Assembly: GCF_029962835.1 (NCBI RefSeq)
Contig: NC_080588.1
Coordinates: 12,790,001-12,854,000, forward strand
Source of the DNA: Magnolia sinica
Taxonomy: Eukaryota > Streptophyta > Magnoliopsida > Magnoliales > Magnoliaceae
Direction: 5' to 3'
DNA: 64,000 bases
In this document: positions 11,217-21,957 of the stretch, piece after piece
How positions within the stretch are numbered: the stretch's first letter is position 1
Layout: every line of letters begins with the position of its first letter
Program-made: the position numbers and the translations under genes
Notes under the pieces: model-generated
The model's input: the letters and a program-made list of their open reading frames with translations, nothing else
What the model was told of the DNA's origin: nothing
Database searches by the model: none

Positions 11217-13020
11217 TACATCATTACCGTAGATCATGCTTAGTATAACCTCATTATTCTTGCCCATGTGTATCATATGTATTGATGGGCTACCTCAAAA
11301 CATTGGGCCCCATTGATAATAATGTTTTCCACCATACCCTGTAGGACTACCTCAAGCTTTGGAGCCCTCCTTGTGAGTTATATCAGGCCTTCCATAGTAA
11401 ATGTGATCCACCTAGATGCATAGGTCTGCCCAAGCTTAGTGACCCAAACCGAGGCTCACTTAGATAATGGGTGAACTACTGACCCATTTGTAAGAACACA
11501 TAGTCCTAGATGTATGGACCCTACCGAGGCCCGCCTTGTATTCATATTGGGCCTCATGGGAAAGGAAAGCCCACTTGTTGTATACCCACTTGACTCACCC
11601 TATGAGACATATCTTATCCTTGTATCCAGTGCTAGGACCTCGATGTCACGTATATATCATCCACACCACCCATTTACTTCTTTGGGACAAGTGTGAGGCC
11701 TATCCTTGACGATAGTACACCATCACCTCTTGCCGTAGATGGGAGAATATGTGGTACCAGATTTAGTATATCCACTGTGTAGAGCCTATCTCGATGTATG
11801 AGTTAGATCCGCCATCCTTCTAGTGGACCTCGTCTTGGGATATATGATATATTAGTGCTTCGGGAAGTTAATGTTAGTCTAACATAGGATATACCACATG
11901 GACTCCTATAGTTGTAGAAGGGGCATATCGTTTAACTCCTCTTTATATGTGGTATGTAGGTGATGGTCAATTGTGGATTATTATTATCTGCCCTATCAGA
12001 TAATAATGCATATGTACTTTACTACATCATGATACATGCTCATACGCATCATATGTATGTTTGTTATGAAGAGTGATTGATCATAGCATATGCCATTAGG
12101 TTGGTTTATTATGGGACTCCTTGTGAGACGGAGTTGCCCCACATGAGCACGCGGTACACGCAGGTTTGATGCATGATTGGATGGTATGACTCGTGCATCT
12201 CGCATTTTGTGATATATGACCACCGTACACCTTAGCAACATCAGGGTCGTGGCCTCGGCCAGATGGGACACAAAAAATCTTTTTTTTACATAGGGTGCAA
12301 TAGATGTCCCTGGGTGAAATTTCCTAAACCCTCATGGTACCTGAGGACGCTCCAACGTCTAGACCGAGTGGATATACATGAGTACCTGAGGGCCGTGTAC
12401 CATTAGGGTGCATCTCCCACTGTGTCATGGTTGGTTAGAATGGGGTGTGGTCTTATCCGCCCAAGTGAGGGGGCTATAAGCTAGGCTGAGTTTGACCAGC
12501 TCATGAGTGGGTCCGCTACCAACGAGCCAGGTCGATATTGGTAGGCGGGTAGTGAGGTCTCTTTTACTCACTTGATTGCATGGCTAGGGAGGTGGAGCCT
12601 TGTGGAGTGTACTAGACCTCGTTGATGATCCTAGAGATGTATGGTACTGATATGTGGACCTACTAAGCAAGACTTGCATACTCAGCATTTGATTCCTTCA
12701 TTCATTCACTATCCACTCGGGCTGGTAGTGTGCAATCAAATCATTGTGTGTACCTTCGCATTGGCCAGGATTTCGGTTGGGACGCGCGACCAACCTGAGA
12801 TCAGGAGTTTACCACATTGAGTCCGGCTATCCAAATTTAGGTATGGGACTGGTTTGGATAGAAGTCCCTTGTGATGGACCCCACAGCCTGCGATACTACA
12901 TACTACCATCCTGACTTCACGCCCTAGTTTGGTGATTTCTTTCGCACTGCATATTTATTGCATTCCCAGCACATGATATTTGGTTTACCATGACCCCGCA
13001 TTGCATAGCCGATCTGCATT

Positions 13021-13152
13021 GCATACTCTAATATTGTATGACTCATGGACTTGTCAGTATTTTTGCTTACTCTGATATTGTATGACTCATGGACTTGTCA
13101 GTATTTCTGCTTACTCTGATATCGTATGACTTATGAACTTGCCAGTATTTTC
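13021..13152. repeat. 44 bp tandem repeat, three copies
   Basis: Units begin at 13021, 13065 and 13109 with GC(A/T)TACTCT(A/G)ATAT, and continue TGTATGACTCATGGACTTGT then CAGTATTT. A partial fourth copy follows (ATATTGCATGAATTATGGAC). Confidence 0.92.
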
Positions 13153-13500
13153 GATATTGCATGAATTATGGACTTGTATTGTATACTTGACACCTGCATT
13201 GCACATACACTTACACCACCCTCTAAGCTTTCTATAAGCTTATGCACGATATATGCGTGCAGGTGACACCAGGACACAGTAGCACTAAGGTAAGAGCGTG
13301 TGGTCGAGCTTTGTAGACATTTTATTATATACATGTATTTCCTTTCAGCATTATAATCAACAATTTACATTAGTGGATATGTGATGATGATGTTGCTCTT
13401 GTGATTTGGGTACACTTGTGGCTATGCTCCTTTACAAAAATTTTACAGTGAAAATCCTCCTTGTAGGATCCCAGGATCGAAAATCTGGTGTATGGACGCT

Positions 13501-15602
13501 TGTTGAGGGTTAAATATTACATATTAGAGCCCAGTTATTACCTGAATTTACGAACATGATACTGTTTAACGGCCTATTTTAATCGTGTTTGTGTTGTAAG
13601 GTGAATTTAGGAGCCTGGATTGAAAAAGGGTACTAAAAGCATGGATTTAACACTCAGAAGTTACCAAGGCAAGGGACGGACCCCTGGATACCGAGATCGA
13701 AGAATTTACACACCAAAGATCCGAGAAAATCAAGTGATTGGGTCCAAAGGGGCCTGAAAGTCGTCTAGAATGCAAGATCACAGGGTTCCCACCATCCGTT
13801 TGACTCGAAAATCTACATATGTCTTGAGGACCCTAAATTAACTGTACACATCAAATTTCAACCATTGGATCCTTACGAAAGTGACCCAACGAACAGATCA
13901 TCCCATAAATCACTGATCTGAGGCCCACTTAATACCTGGATATGCTTCAATTTTAGTCTCAACCCCTTAAATGAGGTGGCTAAATGGATGGACGGAGTGC
14001 ATTTCTCACGAACATCACGATGGACCCCACATGGGGATTTGCATGCTTCCAATGCACGTGCACTGGACGTGCACCAGACCAAGATTCAGTCAAAGATCAG
14101 GTTGACCCGATCCTCTTTCAAAACAGAGACAGCGTTCGCATGCTGTCTCGTCGGCTGATCACTGTGGGCCCCACCTATCATGAAAATCGACGATTTAGAC
14201 CATCCATTTACTCCAGGGGGTGGGGACGACCCTAGTCAAGACACCCTTTTGGCCCCATGCACACGTACACACGTGAATCACCGAAAAATGCAAGATGAAC
14301 GGTGAGTTGATTTGATATAGTGGACCACACCAAAACTCGACTAAAACCACTACTTTTCAACTAGTTTTTTGACAGGAATTTAATGAGCGGGGCAGATTTC
14401 ACTGAAAACATCTCTGTGGGGCCCACCAAACACGTCAGTGCGTCTGTGTAAAGTTTATGTCCGGACGCGTCCGGGGTTGCAGGGAGTTGTGGCCCACCAT
14501 CCTTGATCGGTTGGATGATTTGAACCGTTTAGAGGAATCCCAGGCCGAAAAAGACCAAAGCCATGGAGAAAAACCAGGTTTTCGACACTTCCTTTGGCCA
14601 AAAATTTCACCTGAACACAACATGTTTGCGTTTTTGCGACTGCTAGCTGTGTAAATAGATTCCACCGACTTCCAACCCTCTAAACTGCCCCTGAGGCCTA
14701 TAAAAGAGGGAGAGAAGGACATAGGAAGGCTATCTCTTGGACGTGGAAGCAAAGGCAAGAGGAGAGAAGGAGTGTTGGCCGGCCATCTTCAAAGAGTTTT
14801 TCTTCCTTCCCTTATTTGTTTTCCTTTGTTACGTTTTTCATTAAGAGATTTTAGTTTGATCATGATTATGTCAGGCTAAACCTCTTAGCTAGGGCTAAGA
14901 GGTGAAGCTTGTAACGTGATGGGTGGTCTTCTATTGCCTCGATTTATGTTACATTGAACTCTCTTTGATTATAGTTTGATATTAAGGAATGCTTTCAGTT
15001 TTTAATGGTTTGTTGGGACTTAAATTACAATGGATCTGCGATAGCTTTGAGCATGTTCTTAGCATTACAGGGATTGTGAATTTAGGAGTCCTTGTTGTTC
15101 ACCACAGTCTCCTGGGCATGGTTGGATGATGGAATCCTTCCTAACATTCATACATCCCTTAGATTGGATGTGGATTGACTAAATTCTGTTGTTTGTTTTG
15201 TCTCATGGGCATGGTTTTGTGATGAAATCAATTCTAATTTCATACCTATCTTCTATTGAAAAGTATATCAAAGGAAGTTCAGATTTGGATTTTTAATGAT
15301 ATATCTTCCAACTGGATGAGGATGGGACTCTAAATCTAACTGTATTTATGAATCAAGCATAGATCTCCCTGACATCTACAAGTGGATCCTTAGAATCCCT
15401 AGTTCCCCACCTTTGAATTTTACAAGTTTTAGTCTAAGATTTCACCATTATTCTCTTAATTTTTCCTGATTTAGTTTACTTCTTCGCCTAGTTCTAGTTC
15501 GAGTTACTTTCAGATTGCGTATAAGGTTCAGTCCCTGTGGATTCGACCTCGGTCTTACCAAGATTATTACTACATTGCAACCCTATACTTGAGGTGTGAA
15601 CA
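13501..15602 (+). mobile_element. Athila-like LTR, forward, 2.1 kb
   Basis: It opens with TGTTGAGGGTTAAATATTAC and closes with ...GAGGTGTGAACA, immediately followed by a primer-binding site. The first 200 bp align with the start of the LTRs of the 9.7 kb element (ACATGATA, TGTTTGTGTTGTAAGGTGAA, GGATTGAAAAAGGGT). The last 250 bp align with their U5 text (GATTCGACCTCGGTCTTACC, AGATTATTACTACATTGCAA). At 2.1 kb it is 0.8 kb longer than those LTRs and the middle differs, so it is a separate subfamily. A TATA-like element and a CCTATAAAAGAG phrase lie near 14697-14708, a plausible promoter for the forward transcript. Confidence 0.85.
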
Positions 15603-15605
15603 AGT

Positions 15606-15626
15606 TTTTGGTGCCGCTACCAGGGA
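15606..15626 (+). promoter_or_regulatory. Retrotransposon primer-binding site
   Basis: TTGGTGCCGCTACCAGGGA lies four bases past the LTR end. It corresponds to the TTGGCGCCATTGCCTGGGA site of the 9.7 kb element and to the TGGCGCC...GGGGA sites of plant Athila/Tat elements, from which it has drifted by a few bases. Confidence 0.8.
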
Positions 15627-15649
15627 TTGATGGTTACGTTTTTTCTGAA

Positions 15650-16160
15650 ATTGACTAGTTTTATAATTAGGTTAGGATTAAAGTTTTCTAACTTTAGGTT
15701 TAGGTTTTTCTATTTTTTAGAAACTAACTTAACTTTCCTGTTTTGTAGGATTCTGATATAGACCTTCAAAATTGGTAATCTCTTTCTAATTTTCTAGTTT
15801 TTCTATATCTTCTATTTTTAGATTAAGTTTTATTTTCTATTCTTAGAAACTTTCTAATTCTAGGATTTCTTTTAATTTTAGAAACTAACTTAATTTCTAT
15901 TTTAGGTTTAGAACTTTCCTAATAAGTTTAGAAACTTTCTATTTTTGGTTTTTAGAAGTCTTTCCTTTTTAGAAACTAGTTTATTTTCTATTTTAAGAAC
16001 TTTCTAATTTTGGAATTTCTATTTCTAGAAACTAACGTGTTTTGTTTATTTTGCAAGTTTTTAACTTAGGGACTCTAATTCGGTAACTTCTTTCCAACCC
16101 TTTCTTTTCTTAGATTTCTATTCCTTTCATGCTCTTAAGGTTAGTTTAGAATCTAAATTA
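15650..16160 (+). repeat. Leader with degenerate TTTCTA/TTTAGAAACT repeats
   Basis: The untranslated leader between primer site and gag consists of many imperfect copies of a T-rich phrase such as TTTCTAATTTTAGAAACTAA. The same composition, as its complement, fills 29870-30250 in the 9.7 kb element. A shorter version is at 63515-63600. Confidence 0.75.
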
Positions 16161-16177
16161 AGGACTGCGAGTGTTTT

Positions 16178-17316
16178 ATGCCCAAGTGGGTCTGTGACAA
16201 CACTCGATATCTCTTGACTGAAGGAGGATTGGTTGACGGGTTGACAATCCATCACAGGACTAGACACCGCTCGAGATCCCCAGAGTTAATTGAAGTGATG
16301 GTTGCAAACCAACCTCTTCTACCTCAACCTAGGGTGGAGGACATCCAAGATGAGAATGAGGTACATCAAGCACCCTTGCATCGTACTTTATGAGATTATT
16401 TACAACCGGCGGGGGTAAGTACGCCCTCATGCGTGGTTTTTCCTGAAAATACGGGACACATGGATATCAAGCCAGGGGTGATCCAAATTCTTCTTAAATT
16501 TCATGGGCTAGAGTCAGAAAATCAATATTTACATCTGAAAGAGTTTGATGAGATCATAGCCACTTTATATTTTCCAAACGTGTCTGTGGACACGGTCAGG
16601 CTGAAACTCTTTTCCTTTTCTTTAAAAGAGAAAGCTAAGACGTGGTTGCATTCACTACATCCTATATCTATTGGCACATGGAATGATATGCAAAGGGATT
16701 CATAAAGAAATTTTTTCCACATCATAAAACGAACACCCTAAGAAAATCAATCATGAACTTCACCCAAAAGGAGGATGAAACATTCTTCCAATGTTGAGAA
16801 AAGTTCAAGGATCTTGTCAGTTCATACTCACAACAAGGTTTTGAAACGTGGCGTATACACACTTTTTTTATGATGGTCTAACATCTTCCATGCGCCAATT
16901 GGTCGAGACAATATGCAATGACGAATTCATGCATAAAAATGTCGATGACGTGTGGGACTACTTGGATAGACTTGCTGAAAACACACAATCATGGGACACT
17001 TACCTAAAATCAAGCACCATGTCTAAGCCGACTCAATCTAAGGAGAGGGGTGGAATGTATCTCCTGAAAGAGGACGATGATATCAATTCTAAAGTGACCA
17101 ATCTCATAAGGAAATTCGAGGCCATGGAATTAAAGAAAGATAAAGTTAATGAAACTGTTTGCGATATTTGTGATGGCAACATTCACACAACTGCAAATTG
17201 TCCAATAATACCTGCCTTTTGAGGGTTGCTGAATAAGGAATCCAATACCGTGAATAATTACCAAAGACCTTTCAATAGACCTACCTCTAATACATACAAT
17301 CCTAGTTAGAGAAATC
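16178..17316 (+). pseudogene. Athila-like gag, broken
   Basis: The reading starts at MPKWVCDNTRYLL (16178), the counterpart of the gag start at 29820 on the other strand. It carries the gag core LHLKEFDEIIATLYFPN and FSLKEKAKTWLHSL at 16530-16680, then FFYDGLTSSMRQLVE (16866 on) and a Cys-His remnant CDICDGNIHTTANC near 17160. Stop codons after HRTL (16391), after WNDMQRDS (16703), after FFQC (16793) and after PIIPAF (17220), plus at least one frame change, make it non-functional. It ends abruptly near 17316 at a junction with an inverted LTR fragment. No protease, RT or integrase follows in this orientation. Confidence 0.85.
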
Positions 17317-18125
17317 ATAAAAACTAAAAGTATTCCTTAGTAAAGAACTAGAATCCATGAAGTTCAATAAAACATGAATCAAAGCAAAGAAAACATCTCA
17401 ATCACGCTACAAGCTTCACCCTTTAGTCCTAGCTAAAGGATTTAGCTAACCATAGACATAATTGGAATCAAAACCCTAAAAGAGAGCATTAAAAATAAAA
17501 TTGGAAAGAAGAAAAATTCTTAGAAGGCTTCTCCACCCCTTGACTCGGCTCCTTGAAACCCTAGATATTCTAAAAATCACATGGAAACCCTTATTTATAG
17601 TCTTTCGTCCGCAAAATCACAAAATTGCCTCAAATTTACACACTCCGTGTGAACACTTCGTGACCCTCGACTGGTGGAGGACCACCTTCAACTGGTCGAG
17701 GGTCACCTTTGACTAGTCGAGGACTACCTTCGAATAGTCGAAGATCGCGCGAATTTAGATCTGATGTTGTTGGAGTTCGAGTCGAAGTTTCCTTGACCAG
17801 TTGAGCATAAGCTTAGACTAGTCGAAGCAGAGCTTGGACGAGTCGTAGATCATGCAAATTCACTTCAAATCTTTGATTCTCTTCATTCCTTACTTGGTTT
17901 CCTTGGATCTTGAGGTCTTGAAATCTTCAATCATGGTCTCCTAAGATCCATCCATTGCCTTGGTGATTCTTGAGCATTAAATTCATGCTTTTAACATAAT
18001 TTTCAATCCAAGCTCTCAGATTCACCTTGCAACACAAACATGTATAAAATATAATATTAAGCAGTATCATGTTCATAAAACCAAGATATAAATGGGGGAT
18101 AATATGCAATATTTGACCCTCAACA
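17317..18125 (-). mobile_element. Inverted Athila-like LTR fragment (U3 side)
   Basis: Text such as AAAACTAAAAGTATTCCTTA, GCTACAAGCTTCACC, TTCACCTTGCAACACAAACA and the closing ATATTTGACCCTCAACA matches the U3 side of the LTRs at 21958-23293 and 30334-31642. It is read on the minus strand. A segment at 17640-17850 absent from those LTRs is rich in CTCGACTGGTCGAGG-like repeats. The outer end (18125) is an intact LTR terminus. The inner end is fused to forward gag. Confidence 0.85.
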
Positions 18126-18870
18126 ACTACTAGCACCAATTGCATAGCCTAATTGTTGCGACTAAGATCGCTGCTTATCGGCCTCCAAAACCAAAATATC
18201 ACATTGTAAAATCGGCTTCGACAACTCGCAAAATAGCCCAAGCACTATTTGTCCACAATATTGAAGAAAATGCAAAAAAAAAAAAAAAAAAAAAAAGACA
18301 AGATATTTACATGTTTCACCACTTCAGCTACTTTACGAAAAATCCTGCAAGGAAATAATTCATTATGGTAAAGAAAGATTACAAGGAACAAGGAATACAG
18401 TACATTCCCTAATAATTCTATAAAACCCTTTGAACCCAATCTCAAAGAAAGAGAGATACATCCACCATTGCAATCCTAGCAATGACCCTTCTCATTAACA
18501 ACACCTTGAGATGAAGAAAAGGAGTGCCTTTTTAAAGACCTCGCAAAATTCAGATTTCTTAAATTTTATGATGGGAATAAGATTTCTCTTCATTAAAATC
18601 TCCATGCCCTTCTAACTCATACACCCCAATTGAAATTTCACGTGGTGGTGGGCCACCAGCTATGTGTGGAAGCTTGATGGAGCTAAAGAATGAAGGTTGT
18701 CCTAGAGGGGGGTGATTAGGACTAAAAAAAATTTATGCCTTTTAACACACAATTGCTTACTTAAACTAATATATCAATTAAACCAAGCAAGACAATTAAC
18801 TCTAAGATTTTCAAGCCAATAGAGGAACCAATCACATATACTATAATAGATATGTCAATAAAACAACTAA
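18126..18870. other. Non-genic, with a block repeated at 33763
   Basis: No gene recognised. An A run of about 22 lies at 18273-18295. The block 18423-18560 (CCCTTTGAACCCAATCTCAA, GAAAGAGAGATACATCCACC, AATGACCCTTCTCATTAACA) recurs at 33771-33890, on the far side of the nested retroelements. This suggests one repeat family, or one repeat interrupted by the nest. Confidence 0.5.
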
Positions 18871-18881
18871 TCTATATATGA
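18871..18881. repeat. Target-site duplication of SINE, left
   Basis: TCTATATATGA, repeated exactly at 19039-19049 just after the A-rich tail. Confidence 0.75.
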
Positions 18882-19038
18882 AATATTTTTACACCCTAAT
18901 CCATAGCTCAAGTGGTAGACTGAGTGAAAGAAACCTCGTTTCAACACTAAGGTCTTACTATCGATTCCCTAGTGGAGGTGGCTAACAGTGAAAGTGTGAA
19001 TTGACAGTGGGTGTACTAACAAGCTAACAAAAAAAAAG
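18882..19038 (+). mobile_element. tRNA-derived SINE
   Basis: A 157 bp element flanked by an 11-base direct repeat (TCTATATATGA). It has a polymerase III A-box-like TAGCTCAAGTGGTAGACTG at 18905-18923 and a B-box-like ATCGATTCCC at 18961-18970, and ends in an A-rich tail (AACAAAAAAAAA). This is the standard layout of a plant SINE. Family name not assigned. It sits in non-coding repeat DNA. Confidence 0.8.
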
Positions 19039-19049
19039 TCTATATATGA

Positions 19050-20699
19050 TAATATACATGTGAGTATAGGATGTGCTAACTATTAAGTCCTAGAATTCAT
19101 CTAAGCTTGCATATATATAATTCATTAATCAATCACATAAGCAAAATTAAACATATGCTCAAATGATAATTCCAAATACAGGCATTTATAGTGGTTTAAT
19201 TTCTTTCTCCACTCATGGTTGACACACTCAACTCATGAGTGTACCAGATTTTATTATCGAAGGTTTTAAATCATGTTCACCTTTAACCTTTATAACCCTA
19301 TAAATGATTGTGGTCCTACACAAGAACCTATCTAGCATACATTCCCGCAAGAGACTTTAGTTGGTTTTCTATCGGCTAACCAATAACCTCGGTCATAGTC
19401 TAAAGACTTACATTTGCTCCCATTTGAGGCTCTCTCGGAGACTAACACGTATATATTTGTATTTGATAAATTTTACTCTATATAAGAGCCCAAGTCCTAC
19501 ATAAGAACCTATCGAGTTTGGGTTGCAAACTCTTTCCTTCAATCCTACATAAGGAAAGAAAGTATAGGAAAGTATAGACTCACTAAATGACACTTACATG
19601 TCGAATTGAACCCCTATAATGCATCGTACTTAAGTTTCTTCTTAAAAGCTCTCATATGCTTGAATTAGTTCCTCAATTGCTCCCTCAATCGTTGCTAATG
19701 CTTCAGCTCCTATGATCGTTTTGCTTCTATATGGAGTACCAATGAGGTAACCAAGGCAAGGGAGGATGGGTGAATCTCTTATAACTCATGGGAATGTTAT
19801 AATCCTAGAGGATTTACCTAAAAGGGTTTAAAGAGTTTAGACAAGGATTTGACTATAAGCATAATGTCTAATCTCTAGATAGGTGAGAGTTTATCCACAT
19901 CTTTGAATAGGAGCATGGAATACTCATTAGAGTGAAGGATCAGAAGAAGTTTGGCATGAAACACTTAGGATGGAGGTTTAGAATGTGTGGTATGAATAGG
20001 AAAACGCGTAGCCTCTATTTACACTAAAACTCCTCAAAATGCCCAAATGTTGAATGCCCCATATATATTAACTAAGTTTCAACGGTCAAAAAATGGGCAG
20101 AAAATGACCGATTCGATCGATCGAGCGATGCCTTCAATAGTTTGAACTCTCCTTCGATGGGCTCGAAGGCTGGTTGGTTCAGTGGCATCGAGAAATTTTA
20201 GAAAATATATATTTTGTTGTTGGACATTTCTAAGCACCTTCGATTAATCAAAACTAATCAAGGATTGCTTGATGGGATTGAGGATTGTTCGATGGGATCG
20301 AAGATCACTCGATGGGATTGAGAACCACCCAGAAATTATTTTTTTTTCTATACAATTTCACAACAGTTTAACGCCTCTTCTAGCCTTACCTATCATGTTC
20401 TAATTAAGCTTCTAAGGCTACGGGATGATCAACAAAGTTTAACTATTAATGTTAGGATCGTTTAAAGGTTCAAGGGTTGTTTTGGTTCAAGGGTTAAGAT
20501 CATCAAGGTACCTCATTTACATGTTCTTTGCTCCTTGATGCTCATGTCCTCTTATGTCTTCGATCTTCAGCTTCCAATGGCTCAACCGACTACTTGACAT
20601 AAAAACTCATGTGATTGACAAACAAGGTACACAAATCAGTGCACTAATACCAATATTCAGTGTCATAAGTGAAGAGGAGTGACATTCTTTTCAACTACT
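19050..20699. other. Unclassified interspersed repeat, no gene
   Basis: The phrase CCTAGAGGGGGGTGATTAGG at 18694 and the block CTCCACTCATGGTTGACACA with later text resemble a common but, to me, unnamed plant repeat. 20105-20335 carries TCGATCGATCGAGCGATG and repeated GATGGGATCGAAG/GATGGGATTGAG phrases. The stretch may be the 3' non-coding part or LTR of the copia remnant that follows on the minus strand, but no paired LTR is visible. Confidence 0.4.
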
Positions 20700-21638
20700 A
20701 CATTTGCATCATTTTCAACCACTGACCTTCCCAATAATTTGTACAAGTTGTCAACTTAAACCGCTTTCATAACAACTAGAGCTCCCTTCGAAACTTTGAG
20801 AACCTCATTTTGTTTGGTAAACTTGTAGCCATCAGATTCCAACAAAGAGAGTGAAATCAAGCTTTCCTTCGAATCTGGTGCATGTCGTAGTTTCTCAAGT
20901 GTCCATATCATTCCATCAAACATCCCTAGACATACCAATCAAACCCAACTATTTTACTAATTGAATTGTTTCCCATTAGCACGAAACCATCCTCACAAGG
21001 TTCATATGAATTGAACTAAGACTTGTGGGGGCACATATGATGTGTGGCATTGGTGTCCATATCCCATTTTGGTGGAATTCCAGATTACATCCAACTACAA
21101 ATAGTTCATCTTCAACCACATCCGATATTGTTTCCTCCACTTGATTAGCTTCTTTCTTCAATTTGGTGCATTGTTTTTATCTCACTGATTCATCACTCAA
21201 GCTATCATTTGTGGCTAGATTTGATCATTTTCTCTTCCAACAATTCTTCTTGATGTGACCTATTTTTTGGCATCCCCAACATACGCCTTTGTCTTTGTAG
21301 CCTTTTGACTTGGACCTTCATTTGCTTTTCGAAGAACTCCTTTCTCTCGATCTTCCTCTAGTCATCAGTGCTTCCTTGTCATCCAAGCCTCTTTACAAAA
21401 TTTTCCTTCTTAGCTCTTATGTAAGAAGAGCACTTATAATCATCTCCATATCAATGCTTTCTTTATTGCAACTCAAAGTCATGACTAAGTTATCAAAAGA
21501 TTCCAGAAATGAACACAAGAAAGTCACCACTTGATCTTCTTCATCGATTTTAACACCAATACTTGTCAATTAACAAATAATGATATTGAATACAATTAAG
21601 TGAGTCGATAGCTTGGAGCCTTCATCCGGAGTGAATAT
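20700..21638 (-). pseudogene. Ty1/copia gag-pol remnant
   Basis: Reading leftwards on the minus strand there is a gag segment with GVKIDEEDQVVTFLCSFLES (about 21500-21560), then a zinc knuckle CWGCQKIGHIKKNCW near 21235-21280. Next come the start of pol with a decayed protease region (about 21000-21150), and the pre-integrase segment LEKLRHAPDSKESLISLSLL and EVLKVSKGALVV at 20756-20938, followed by NLYKLLGRSV. Stops and frame shifts occur throughout. The 5' side is cut at 21639 by the Tat-like LTR. RT and integrase core are absent. Confidence 0.85.
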
Positions 21639-21957
21639 TGTTGTGGGAAAAACCAAACTGGTCCCTCACATGGGAAGAACAACCGTCTAGCGATGTGTCT
21701 TCGAGTTGGGGCAACTAAGGTCCAAGTATAAGGGCTATTGACGGGTCACCAAGCCAAGATGTTAGAGCAAAGGGCTCAGAGATAGGACAAGCAATTCCTA
21801 TGATGCGGAGATGAGCCCCCCAAGCTAAGCTATCTAAGGATAGAGCTCGATGAGAGAGGGTTCACCTCACTTGGAACGTCTATAACACAAGTAAAAGAGC
21901 CATAAAGGAAGAAGCTCGAGCCACCCACGAGAGAAGGAGCTTGAGCCCTGAGTTCCC
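21639..21957 (+). mobile_element. Tat-like 5' LTR, first part (interrupted)
   Basis: Begins TGTTGTGGGAAAAACCAAAC and continues to GAGCTTGAGCCCTGAGTTCCC, where the 9.7 kb Athila-like element is inserted. The second half resumes at 31648. The last 100 bp match the 3' LTR at 33091-33180 (GGAAGAAGCTTGAGCC, GAGGGAAGGAGCTC, GAGTTCCCTGGCACC), which has no insertion and so proves the break. Confidence 0.85.
21953..21957. repeat. Target-site duplication TTCCC, left
   Basis: Five bases repeated at 31643-31647 directly outside the opposite LTR. The uninterrupted sister LTR reads GAGTTCCCTGGCACC at this place, with a single TTCCC. Confidence 0.93.

Larger units (their letters stand above)
7892..13500. 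mobile_element. Composite repeat island, possibly a very long LTR
   Basis: The island opens with TGTAAGGCCCGTATCCTAGG right after the truncated LTR and ends at the base before the forward LTR at 13501. The first 300 bp are unusually CpG-rich (CGCGACC, GACCGCGTCGTCACC, GCCGCGTCTTGCG). The 5' part resembles the start of long plant gypsy LTRs, as I recall it, but there is no clear CA terminus, target duplication or second LTR. I treat the assignment as a guess. Between 8.5 and 11.5 kb it is dominated by GGGCCCACC/GATGTATGT/CACCGTCCA repeats, listed separately. Confidence 0.45.

Noticed and set aside
7892..13500. Firm call as a single 5.6 kb solo LTR
   Set aside because: A TG start is plausible, but no CA end, target duplication or partner was found. 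Kept only as a low-confidence composite island.
13501..18125. A complete forward Athila-like element bounded by two LTRs
   Set aside because: The second LTR is inverted, of a different subfamily and truncated. Flanking 5-base sequences differ.
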